Assembly (NCBI GenBank): GCA_903866485.1
Contig: CAIPNT010000005.1
Span: 1 to 13,187 of the forward strand
Direction of reading: 5' to 3'
Length of the DNA: 13,187 nucleotides
DNA from: an uncultured Micrococcales bacterium
Lineage (GTDB): Bacteria > Actinomycetota > Actinomycetes > Actinomycetales > Microbacteriaceae
Every line of letters starts with the position of its first letter. The stretch's first letter is position 1. Shown in pieces: positions 6,748-13,187 of the stretch. The notes under the pieces are model-generated. The model was not told where the DNA came from. It made no database searches and saw nothing but the letters and a program-made list of their open reading frames with translations. The translations under genes were made by a program, and so were the position numbers.

Positions 6748-6783
6748 GTTGAACCGGTTGGCCTTTGGGCCGACCGGTTCAAC
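6748..6783 (+). terminator. Hairpin between second permease and alpha-glucosidase
   Basis: A 16-bp stem (6748-6763 with 6768-6783, one G-U pair) with loop TTTG is flanked by AAA upstream and CTTT downstream. It resembles a terminator with a short T tract. Because the alpha-glucosidase begins 30 bp later with no clear promoter of its own, it is more likely an attenuator or RNA-processing barrier within the operon. Confidence 0.65.
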
Positions 6784-6813
6784 CTTTATCCAGAGCAATC
6801 AGAAAGAGCGAAC

Positions 6814-8472
6814 ATGGCCGAGCACACCTTTCTTCGTGGTCCAGCCGACTGGTGGCGTCAAGCCGTCGTCTATCAGATCTATCCACGCAGCTATGCCGAC
6901 AACAACGGCGATGGCATCGGTGACCTAAAGGGCATCACCTCGCGAGTGCCTTACCTAAAAGAGCTCGGCGTTGACGCAGTTTGGATGAGCCCGTTCTACC
7001 CATCAGAGCTTGCCGACGGCGGCTATGACGTTGCCGATTATCGCAACATCGACCCACGAATTGGCACGCTCGAAGAGTTTGACGAAATGCTTGAAACTCT
7101 GCACGCAGCCGGCATTCGCGTCTTCGTTGACGTGGTGCCAAACCACTCGAGCGACCAGCACGAATGGTTTCAGGCGGCACTAAAGGCGCCAAAGGGTTCG
7201 CCAGAGCGCGACCGCTACATCTTCCGCGATGGCAAGGGTGAAAACGGCGAGATTCGCCCATCCGAGTTGATTAGTCACTTTGGCCCAACCGCTTGGACTC
7301 GCATCACCGAGCCTGACGGCACCCCCGGTCAGTGGTACATGCATCTGTTTGCCAAAGAGCAGCCAGACTTTAACTGGGACAACCAAGAGGTTCGTGACGA
7401 CTTCATCAAGACCGCACGTTTCTGGTCTGACCGTGGCGTCGACGGCTTTCGAGTCGATGTTGCCCACGCGCTGATTAAGGACCTCAAGAACGGTCACCTG
7501 CCAGAGCGCTCGTCATATGACGTTGCGGTTATGAAGAACGATGGCACCGATGACCTATTCGACCGCGATGAAGTGCACGAGATCTATGCCGAGTGGCGCA
7601 AGGTTTATAACGAGTATGACCCACCGCGCGTTGCCGTGGCCGAGGCTTGGGTTCACGCCAACCGACGTGCTCGATATGCCAGCACCGAGGGCCTGGGCCA
7701 GTCGTTTGCATTCGACCTGCTTGGCACCCCGTGGAACAAGAAGAAGTTTCACGACACCATCGATTATCAGTTGAAGGCTGCCGGTGAAACCGGTTCGTCA
7801 ACCACCTGGGTGTTCTCAAACCACGACGTGATTCGTCACGCCACCCGCTTCGGCCTATCTGAAGAGATCAACAAGAACCTGCCAAAGTGGTTTCGTTCGG
7901 CCGACCGCGAGGCACAGATCAACGTGCAGCAGGGCTTCGACCGTGCCCGCGCGGCAACCATGCTGGTGCTCGCGCTGCCTGGCTCAACCTACATCTACCA
8001 GGGTGAAGAGCTTGGCATGCAAGAGCCGTTGAACATTCCTTCAGAGCAGATGCAAGACCCACAGTGGTTCCGCGGCGAGGGCACCATCAGCCGTGACGGT
8101 TGCCGTGTGCCAATGCCTTGGACCTCGACCGGTTCGTCATTCGGTTTCGGCCCTGGTGGCGCTCACCTGCCTCAGCCGCAGTGGTTCAAAGACGTCAACG
8201 TTGAGGTGCAAGATCGAGACCCTAAGTCAACGCTCAACCTTTATCGCGACGCCTTGCGAATTCGCCGCGACCTGCTTTGCGAAGAGCAGATCAAGTGGGT
8301 GTCGCATCCGCTAAACCGCGAGGTGTTGCACTTCAAGCGACCAAACGGATGGCAGGCAGTGACCAACTTCGGCACCAAGCCATTCAAGTTGCCAAAGGGT
8401 CAGGTGTTGCTAACCACCAAGCCGGTAGTTGACGGCAAGTTGCCGGCCAACGCCACAGCGTGGATCATCTAG
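6814..8472 (+). CDS. aglA: GH13 alpha-glucosidase
   Basis: This 552-residue cytoplasmic glycoside hydrolase cleaves terminal alpha-linked glucose from imported oligosaccharides. No signal peptide is present. The start region AVVYQIYPRSYADNNGDGIG is typical of oligo-1,6-glucosidase/alpha-glucosidase enzymes. Conserved GH13 regions are all there: DVVPNH (106-111), QPDFNWDN (183-190), GFRVDVAHA with nucleophile D215, VAEAW with acid/base E277, and FSNHDV with transition-state stabiliser D338. The C-terminal beta domain is short, ending near 552 as in this family. Exact specificity (maltose, isomaltose, sucrose or trehalose-type bonds) cannot be read. It is the last gene of the operon. The ribosome-binding site is weak (AGAAAGAG). 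Its stop is only 9 bp from that of the convergent gene. Confidence 0.93.
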   Translation: MAEHTFLRGPADWWRQAVVYQIYPRSYADNNGDGIGDLKGITSRVPYLKELGVDAVWMSPFYPSELADGGYDVADYRNIDPRIGTLEEFDEMLETLHAAGIRVFVDVVPNHSSDQHEWFQAALKAPKGSPERDRYIFRDGKGENGEIRPSELISHFGPTAWTRITEPDGTPGQWYMHLFAKEQPDFNWDNQEVRDDFIKTARFWSDRGVDGFRVDVAHALIKDLKNGHLPERSSYDVAVMKNDGTDDLFDRDEVHEIYAEWRKVYNEYDPPRVAVAEAWVHANRRARYASTEGLGQSFAFDLLGTPWNKKKFHDTIDYQLKAAGETGSSTTWVFSNHDVIRHATRFGLSEEINKNLPKWFRSADREAQINVQQGFDRARAATMLVLALPGSTYIYQGEELGMQEPLNIPSEQMQDPQWFRGEGTISRDGCRVPMPWTSTGSSFGFGPGGAHLPQPQWFKDVNVEVQDRDPKSTLNLYRDALRIRRDLLCEEQIKWVSHPLNREVLHFKRPNGWQAVTNFGTKPFKLPKGQVLLTTKPVVDGKLPANATAWII

Positions 8473-8481
8473 CCTAAAAAC

Positions 8482-10461
8482 CTAGAGGGTCTTTGGGTCG
8501 CAAACATAGAGGTTGGTTGAGGCCGGTGCGCTGCCGTCTAGCTGACAGTATGCAGTAACCCAGGTTTGAATCAGGCCGCTCTCAGAGCTGCTCGCCGAAC
8601 CGTTTGGTCCGGCGTTTGTTGTGGTGTCAACCAGCACATATTTGACTTGACCCTCGGCAACTAGTTTTCTGAACGCAACCAAGGTTGGCGCCGGATCATT
8701 GCCGTTGAAGCCACCGATCGGCAAAATGTTTTCGCCAGTTTCAGTGATATAGCTTGCCGCAGCCTGCGCACCAAAGGTCACCAGCAGGTATTTGGCCTTG
8801 CCTCGGTGGGCCTGCAGATATGTGACCACTGTGGCGTGGCTCTGTGCGCCAAACGTGATGCCGCTCGGGCCTTGACCAAATGACGGAGGCTTGCCACCGG
8901 CAAAGTTTGGCATCTGACCGGGCGCGAAGTGCGGCATCTGACCGGGCGCGAAGTGTGGCATGCCTCCAGAAAAGTTGGCTGGGCCGCCAGCAGGGCCACC
9001 AGGTATGCCTGCAGGCAGGCCTCCAGGGCCACCGAGCATTCCGCCGCCCACAATCGCGCCGCTGCCACCGTTGTTCATCACGAGGCTCATCGGGCCGGCA
9101 ACCGGGTTGATGGCGTTTGAGTTGCTCATTGCGTCAACCGCCCAAGCGGCAGGAGTGAAGGCAATCGACACCAAGGTCAATGCGGCAATGACGCCGGTAG
9201 ACAACTTGCGTCGCAGCGCAAAGACCAGGCCGCCCAGGCTCAACAACGCAATAATTGGCGCCCAAGTGAGATAGCCATAGTCGATGGTCAGCCAGAGCGC
9301 CCAGCCAACGGTTGGCACAGCAATCAGCAGGGCCATCCATGCCTTGCCCTGGTCTAGCGCGGTCATGATTGCAAGCGCGATTAGACCGGCCATCGGCAAC
9401 GCCAGAGACGAGGTATAAAACTGGTGCATTCCAGAAACCGCCGAAAACATGACCGAAAATACGCCTAGCCAGCTGACCAAGAAAATGGTGGTCAGGCGGT
9501 GTTGCTTGCTGATGAATAAGATCACGGCGGCAATGCCGGCGGCAATCAGAAGCCATGAGATTTCTGGTGCCACCTGGTGGTTGAACAGGCGAACCAGAGA
9601 TGGTGAACCTGAGAACGGGGGAGTGAAGGTGCGAAAAGCGGCGGTCGCGGTGCTGGTGGCTGCCTTATGCGAACCGTCGACATCGTTGAAGCGGCCTAGG
9701 GCGTCATAGCCAAACACCATCTCCCAAGGGCTGTTATAGATAGTGCTGCCAATGTATGGGCGTGAATCGGCCGGAATGGCCCAAACGATAAAAATCCAAA
9801 TCAGCGAGGTGGCAATGCTGATTGAACCTGCAATAACAAGGTCGACCAATTTTTTAACCATTGGTTTGCCTTGGGTGAATAGCCAAGCCAGAGCCAGCGC
9901 CGGCCAGACTGCCCAGGCCTCGATCATGTACATGTTGAAGCCGGCCGCAATAAATAGGCCTGCATAAATCAGTTGGCGCAGGCTGCCGGTTTCAAATGCT
10001 CGCACCGCAAAATAGAAAACCGCGGCCAGCATCAATAAAAATGGGGTTTCTGGCTGGTTGGCGCGAGCAACGGCCGCGATGATTGGGGTAGAGGCCATCA
10101 ACACTCCGGCGATGATGCCAGCTTTGTCGCCGGCGAGGCGGCGAACCGTGATGGCCACCAACAAAACGGCGCCAACCGCGGCCAACCCATTTGGTGCCTC
10201 GATTGCCCAGGTGCTAAAGCCAAACAGCTTCACAAAGATGGCCGGCATCCAATATGAACCCGGAATCTTGTCGAGCGTGATTGTGCCAGCTGGGTCGATT
10301 GCCCCAAAGAAGAAGTTGCTAAAACTCTTGCTCATGCTCATCGCGATGGCCGCGTAGTATTCAGATCGGGCGCCCCCGGCAATGCCAAATAGATAGAGCA
10401 CGGCAGAGAGCACACCGAGACCAGATAGCGCGGCCGGCCAGGCAAGACGTTTGTTCTTCAT
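8482..10461 (-). CDS. GT39/YkcB-like membrane glycosyltransferase
   Basis: This 659-residue polytopic protein should move a sugar from a polyprenyl-phosphate donor onto a cell-envelope acceptor (ArnT/PMT fold; the sugar and acceptor are unknown). About a dozen membrane helices lie between 8 and 440. YkcB-family marks are SEYYAAIAMSMSKS (33-46), FFGAIDPAGTITLDKIPGSYW (51-71, where DKPPA is usual), ARANQPETP (132-140), AGFNMYMIEAWAVWPALALA (173-192) and GMHQFYTSSLALP (344-356). After the membrane part comes a Gly/Pro-rich insert (about 464-533) with MPHFAPGQ repeated, then the soluble C-terminal YkcA/B-like domain (about 535-659) with two late cysteines (C639, C654). The start is set by GGAAGG, 8 nt before the ATG. 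It is convergent with the alpha-glucosidase and divergent from the SRPBCC gene. Confidence 0.88.
   Translation of the reverse strand: MKNKRLAWPAALSGLGVLSAVLYLFGIAGGARSEYYAAIAMSMSKSFSNFFFGAIDPAGTITLDKIPGSYWMPAIFVKLFGFSTWAIEAPNGLAAVGAVLLVAITVRRLAGDKAGIIAGVLMASTPIIAAVARANQPETPFLLMLAAVFYFAVRAFETGSLRQLIYAGLFIAAGFNMYMIEAWAVWPALALAWLFTQGKPMVKKLVDLVIAGSISIATSLIWIFIVWAIPADSRPYIGSTIYNSPWEMVFGYDALGRFNDVDGSHKAATSTATAAFRTFTPPFSGSPSLVRLFNHQVAPEISWLLIAAGIAAVILFISKQHRLTTIFLVSWLGVFSVMFSAVSGMHQFYTSSLALPMAGLIALAIMTALDQGKAWMALLIAVPTVGWALWLTIDYGYLTWAPIIALLSLGGLVFALRRKLSTGVIAALTLVSIAFTPAAWAVDAMSNSNAINPVAGPMSLVMNNGGSGAIVGGGMLGGPGGLPAGIPGGPAGGPANFSGGMPHFAPGQMPHFAPGQMPNFAGGKPPSFGQGPSGITFGAQSHATVVTYLQAHRGKAKYLLVTFGAQAAASYITETGENILPIGGFNGNDPAPTLVAFRKLVAEGQVKYVLVDTTTNAGPNGSASSSESGLIQTWVTAYCQLDGSAPASTNLYVCDPKTL
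8910..8957 (-). repeat. Two tandem 24-bp repeats inside the GT39 gene
   Basis: 8910-8933 and 8934-8957 match at 23 of 24 bases and encode the repeated MPHFAPGQ octapeptide. A degenerate third copy (MPNFAGGK) lies beside them at lower coordinates. The repeat is in frame and so can change copy number without breaking the gene. Confidence 0.85.
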
Positions 10462-10487
10462 CTGAATAGCCTTCCAGCAAAATCTGG

Positions 10488-10516
10488 GATATTCCTGAAA
10501 GCCATCTGGGTGTCAA
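10488..10516 (-). promoter_or_regulatory. Promoter of the GT39 gene
   Basis: A perfect TTGACA -35 on the minus strand (10511-10516) is followed 17 bp later by AATATC (10488-10493), a weak -10. The transcript would have a short leader carrying the GGAAGG ribosome-binding site. Confidence 0.45.
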
Positions 10517-10542
10517 CTGTCTCAATTTCTAAGCCAAAACTC

Positions 10543-10548
10543 TAAACT
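10543..10548 (+). promoter_or_regulatory. -10 box giving a leaderless SRPBCC mRNA
   Basis: TAAACT is followed by the six bases TGAGCC and then the ATG at 10555. The same TGAGCC-ATG junction stands before the response regulator. No ribosome-binding site is seen. Confidence 0.5.
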
Positions 10549-10554
10549 TGAGCC

Positions 10555-11010
10555 ATGGCTAAACCATATGAAATCAAAGCAAGCATCCAGATTGAAGCCA
10601 CCCCGGCAAAGGTTCACGAGGTTCTAATTGACCTCGGTCGCCTAGACGACTGGTCACCTTTTGTGTCGATGGACAAGACTGTGGTCAGCACCGTCTCGAC
10701 CCCATCGGTGGGCGAAGGCGCAGTCTATGAGTGGGCCGGCAAGCGCATTGGCAAGGGCAAGATGGAAATCATGTTGGTTAGCCCAGACTGCATCAAGTCG
10801 CAGATGACTTTTCTAAACGGCAAGAACACAGACCTAGCCTACAGTTAATATAGCCTCGAGCCAAACTTTGAGGGCACCAAGGTCACCTGGTCAATGAAGG
10901 GCGAGCGCGGTCTGCTCATGCAGATTATGACCGCGGTGCTAAACATGGACAAGCGCATGGAAAAGAACTTTGCCGACGGCCTAAAGGTATTGAAGGCAAT
11001 CGTCGAATAA
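10555..11010 (+). pseudogene. SRPBCC-family (polyketide cyclase/START-like) gene with an in-frame stop
   Basis: The first 97 codons encode the start of a SRPBCC domain: YEIKASIQIEATPAKVHEVL, then LDDWSPFV and VGEGAVYEWAG. Codon 98 is TAA (10846-10848). The same frame then continues for 53 codons without another stop and reads YSLEPNFEGTKVTWSMKGE, MDKRMEKNFADGLKVLKAIVE, the typical end of the same domain (EPxxxGTxVTWxMxG, final helix). The full length of about 150 residues is normal for the family. So one nonsense change or short in-frame insertion splits an otherwise intact gene. The doubled Tyr-Ser on each side of the stop (YS-stop-YS) would fit a small duplication. The family binds hydrophobic ligands in a helix-grip fold. 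The ligand is unknown. A sequencing error is possible. The 97-residue product alone would lack the last strands and the long helix. Confidence 0.85.
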
Positions 11011-11027
11011 TTCGACTCAACTCTGCT

Positions 11028-11033
11028 TACACT
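11028..11033 (+). promoter_or_regulatory. -10 box giving a leaderless lipoprotein mRNA
   Basis: TACACT ends 6 nt (TGCGGC) before the ATG at 11040. No Shine-Dalgarno sequence is present. The start point is expected at the A of the ATG. Confidence 0.5.
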
Positions 11034-11039
11034 TGCGGC

Positions 11040-12158
11040 ATGAAGTTTGCTCGTCTGTCACTAGCCCTTGTATCAACTCTCGCTGTCTCGGCCGCGCTCG
11101 CCGGATGTTCGGCCTCGGCCAGCAGCGGCGGCGCCAGTTCATCTGGTTCTAACCCGACTGCATCTGCGGCCAGCATGGTCACCGCACCACTCACCGGTGT
11201 GCGGTATGCCGCCGGCAGCGCAGAGGCCAATGGGCTCAACGGCCCGTCGGTGGCTTGCAAAATCGATAACAGCTCGGCAGCTCGCCCACAGCAAAACCTA
11301 AACAAGACCGACATGGTCTTCGACGAGATGGTCGAGGGTGGCCTAACCCGCTTTATCGCCGTCTTCCACTCGCAGTTGCTCAACACCGACAGCGACCCAA
11401 AGTTTGTGGGCGTTGGCCCAGTGCGCTCGATTCGCCCAATGGACCCAGACATCATCAGCCAGTTTGGCGGCATCGTTTGCTATTCGGGTGGCCAGCTAAA
11501 GTTTGTCAACATGATGAAGGCCACCTCGGTTTTCAACGCGGATGAAACCAGCGAACAGGGCAAGCACACCTTCACTCGCGTGACCGATCGCCAGGCACCA
11601 CACAACGTGATTGTTAACGTCAAACTTTTGGCTGCCAACCACCCTGAAATTGCCGCACCGCAGCAGGGCTTCGACTTCGCCACCTCGGCAGCTGCGGCCA
11701 CCGCGGCCACCTCGGGCATCGCGGTTAAGAGCGTCAAGGTTGCTTTTCCGGCGGCGCTCGCCGAGTGGGTGCCTAGCAGCGACGGCAGCCAGTGGCTGCG
11801 CATCCAAGATGGTCAACCAGACAAAGATTCGGCCACCGGTCAGCAGCTGCACGCAACCAATGTTGTTGTGTTGAACGTGCAAGAAGATAAGTCAATCAAG
11901 GATCCGCGCTATGGCTATGTGCCAAAGGCAATCATCATTGGCAAGGGCGCCGCTTGGGTTTTCACCGGTGGCAAATATGTTCAGGCTTTCTGGTCTAAGG
12001 CCGATCGCATGTCGCGCATCATCTTGACTGACGCCAGTGGCAAGGCAATCAATTTGGCTCCGGGCAACACCTGGGTTGAGATGAAGCCGGCCGACCCTGA
12101 GGGCAAGTTGACGATCACTCCAGTGGTGGCAACCCCGAGCCCAACGCCAACTAAGTAG
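11040..12158 (+). CDS. DUF3048 (YerB-like) lipoprotein
   Basis: This 372-residue protein has a lipoprotein signal peptide with the lipobox LAGC (acylated Cys 23), so it is anchored on the outer face of the membrane. A Ser/Ala/Gly-rich spacer (24-47) follows. The N-terminal DUF3048 domain (about 49-200) shows PLTGV, CKIDNSSAARPQ (73-84), FDEMVEGGLTRFIAVFHSQ (94-112) and the near-invariant GVGPVRSIRP (124-133). The C-terminal domain (about 228-357) shows TGQQLHATNVVV and the closing INLAPGNTWVEM. The end is a short Pro/Thr tail (PSPTPTK). The family (for example Bacillus YerB) is widespread but has no firmly established function. It starts 30 bp after the SRPBCC gene, and its stop faces the glycerophosphotransferase-like gene, with no strong terminator in between. 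Confidence 0.9.
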   Translation: MKFARLSLALVSTLAVSAALAGCSASASSGGASSSGSNPTASAASMVTAPLTGVRYAAGSAEANGLNGPSVACKIDNSSAARPQQNLNKTDMVFDEMVEGGLTRFIAVFHSQLLNTDSDPKFVGVGPVRSIRPMDPDIISQFGGIVCYSGGQLKFVNMMKATSVFNADETSEQGKHTFTRVTDRQAPHNVIVNVKLLAANHPEIAAPQQGFDFATSAAAATAATSGIAVKSVKVAFPAALAEWVPSSDGSQWLRIQDGQPDKDSATGQQLHATNVVVLNVQEDKSIKDPRYGYVPKAIIIGKGAAWVFTGGKYVQAFWSKADRMSRIILTDASGKAINLAPGNTWVEMKPADPEGKLTITPVVATPSPTPTK

Positions 12159-12203
12159 TTCGGGGCTGCGACCCTAGCGAAGGCCAGCAAGGGCTAACGC
12201 CGG

Positions 12204-13187
12204 CTAGTCGTCGAGCGGTTCGCGCCCAGGCTGGCGCTCCCAGGCGATTTCGGTGACAGTGGCCGGGTCAACCAGTGCCGAGTTATCGGCCGCAACAATC
12301 TCTACAATTCGTGCTGCCGATTCGCCTGCAAAGGGCGAAGACGCCTCGCGCAGGGCTTCGATTTCGGCGCCGCGATCGGGCAATCCGGCCTCGAGAATAA
12401 AGTCAAAGCCGGCGGCAAATTCGGCAAATGAGCTCAGTCGCACCGAGGCTTGGGCTGCCAGTTCACCCAGTTCGCTGAACTGCCAGTGACCCTGGTTTTC
12501 GATAAACACCGATGGCTTGCCGGTGACCAACGGATACTCCGCCAGAAACGAGATTCCGTCGGTTAGCAAAATGTCGCACTCTTCAAACAAGGCTGCCGGC
12601 CCAGAGTGGCTGTCAATTGAGGTGTTTGGCAGCGCTTCCCAGCCGGCCATCCAGGCATCTAGGTCTGAGTCGCTAATCACCTCTCGCTCAACCAGGGTGC
12701 CAAACATAAACGGGTGCGGCCGCAGAATCACATCAATCTCTGCATGCGCCTCGGCCCAGTCAAGAAACTCAAGGTAGTTGTCGGCGAAGGTGCCAAAGTT
12801 TAGCCAGTGCGGCGAATAGCTGTGGTGCGGTGCCCAAACAACACGGATGCGTTCGTGGTGATCGGCCACGTGCTCGCGCGCAGAGCGAATCAAGGCATCA
12901 ACCTTTGGCGAGCCGGTGAAAAACACGTGGCCGTTGCCTCGCGAGGTGCTTGCATAGGCTTGGCGCACAAACTTATCTTGGGTGAAAATCAGCGAGGCAA
13001 GCTGGTGTGACCGCTGGGTATAAAGGTGTGGGGCGACTCCTGGCCGGCCATCCGGGCCTGGCAAAACCCCAGGTTCGTTCACCAGCGGCAGTGAATAGTA
13101 GGGCACGTAGGCGATGCGCGTGAACTTGACTAGTTGGTCGGCGCGATAGGCCGGTTGATAGTTGCGCTGCCACGGATAGTTGATGAA
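12204..13187 (-). CDS. CDP-glycerol glycerophosphotransferase-like protein, 5' end cut by window
   Basis: The frame is open to the right edge: 27 codons before the first GTG (13106) read FINYPWQRNYQPAYRADQLV and then KFTRIAYVPYYS without a stop, so the GTG is internal and the gene begins outside the window. The visible 327 residues match the C-terminal part of the Glyphos_transf (PF04464) GT-B fold: an IAYVPYYS stretch, FFTGSPKVDAL, RVVWAPHHSYS, VILRPHP, then ECDILLTDGISFLAEYPL and TGKPSVFIEN, which holds the nucleotide-binding acidic/Ser region. Such enzymes transfer glycerol-phosphate or ribitol-phosphate in building teichoic-acid-like wall polymers, at the cytoplasmic membrane face. Donor and polymer cannot be told here. 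The neighbouring DUF3048 gene and the GT39 gene are also envelope proteins, so this is an envelope region. Confidence 0.8.
   Translation of the reverse strand, partial: FINYPWQRNYQPAYRADQLVKFTRIAYVPYYSLPLVNEPGVLPGPDGRPGVAPHLYTQRSHQLASLIFTQDKFVRQAYASTSRGNGHVFFTGSPKVDALIRSAREHVADHHERIRVVWAPHHSYSPHWLNFGTFADNYLEFLDWAEAHAEIDVILRPHPFMFGTLVEREVISDSDLDAWMAGWEALPNTSIDSHSGPAALFEECDILLTDGISFLAEYPLVTGKPSVFIENQGHWQFSELGELAAQASVRLSSFAEFAAGFDFILEAGLPDRGAEIEALREASSPFAGESAARIVEIVAADNSALVDPATVTEIAWERQPGREPLDD

Noticed and set aside
8473..8481. A bidirectional terminator between the alpha-glucosidase and GT39 genes
   Set aside because: The convergent genes are only 9 bp apart and no stem can be formed there. 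Any terminator would have to lie inside coding sequence, and none was evident.
8910..8957. Tandem repeats as a possible CRISPR or iteron array
   Set aside because: The copies are directly adjacent without spacers and in frame with a repeated octapeptide, so they are a coding repeat.
8960..9274. Pro-rich plus-strand open frame opposite the GT39 gene
   Set aside because: It is the mirror of the Gly/Pro-rich insert, and low complexity keeps it open. There is no ribosome-binding site or homology.
10555..10848. A complete 97-residue SRPBCC protein
   Set aside because: The second half of the same domain follows in frame right after the stop, so it is a broken gene rather than a naturally short one.
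12159..12203. A terminator between the DUF3048 and glycerophosphotransferase-like genes
   Set aside because: Only a weak five-base inverted match (CTAGC/GCTAG) is present, with no T tract on either strand.
12204..13106. A 300-residue gene starting at GTG 13106
   Set aside because: The same frame stays open to the right edge and the upstream residues fit the family, so this GTG is an internal Val codon.

Overview
The window looks like a piece of a compact actinobacterial chromosome. Freshwater Microbacteriaceae (Luna / Rhodoluna / Aquiluna type) would fit. This rests on intermediate GC content, short intergenic gaps, an alpha-glucoside ABC importer without its own ATPase, a YkcB-type GT39 membrane glycosyltransferase, a DUF3048 lipoprotein, and start sites with the geometry of leaderless mRNAs. 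The genus is an inference. I see no tRNA, rRNA, CRISPR array, insertion sequence or prophage gene.

Left part (1-3178). A minus-strand two-component pair, OmpR/PhoB-type regulator then HAMP histidine kinase, overlaps by 4 nt (GTGA). It may be followed by a truncated exported protein at the left edge. Divergent from the regulator is a small exported alanine-rich protein. Its core has six phenylalanines exactly seven residues apart, and it ends in a Pro/Ala tail and a strong hairpin terminator. The shared 134-bp intergenic region carries direct repeats that could be response-regulator sites.

Centre (3178-8472). This is an alpha-glucoside uptake and breakdown operon: binding protein, two permeases (4-nt overlap) and a GH13 alpha-glucosidase. 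Its control region has a sigma70-like promoter bracketed by two LacI-family operator-like palindromes. Strong hairpins sit in both non-overlapping gene gaps and probably set the ratio of binding protein to permeases to hydrolase. The LacI regulator and the MsiK-like ATPase are not in the window and must act in trans. The binding protein has a plain signal peptide without a lipobox cysteine, unusual for a cell with one membrane.

Right part (8473-13187). A convergent GT39/YkcB-like polytopic glycosyltransferase with a Gly/Pro-rich, internally repeated insert comes first. Divergent from it is an SRPBCC-domain gene broken by one in-frame TAA, with the domain continuing in the same frame afterwards. 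Next is a DUF3048 (YerB-like) lipoprotein. Convergent with that, and cut by the right edge, is a CDP-glycerol glycerophosphotransferase-like protein.

No single gene here is clearly a new system. The items most worth a second look are the phenylalanine-heptad exported protein beside the two-component system, the interrupted SRPBCC gene, the TAnnnT-N6-ATG leaderless signature at three genes, and the non-lipidated sugar-binding protein.
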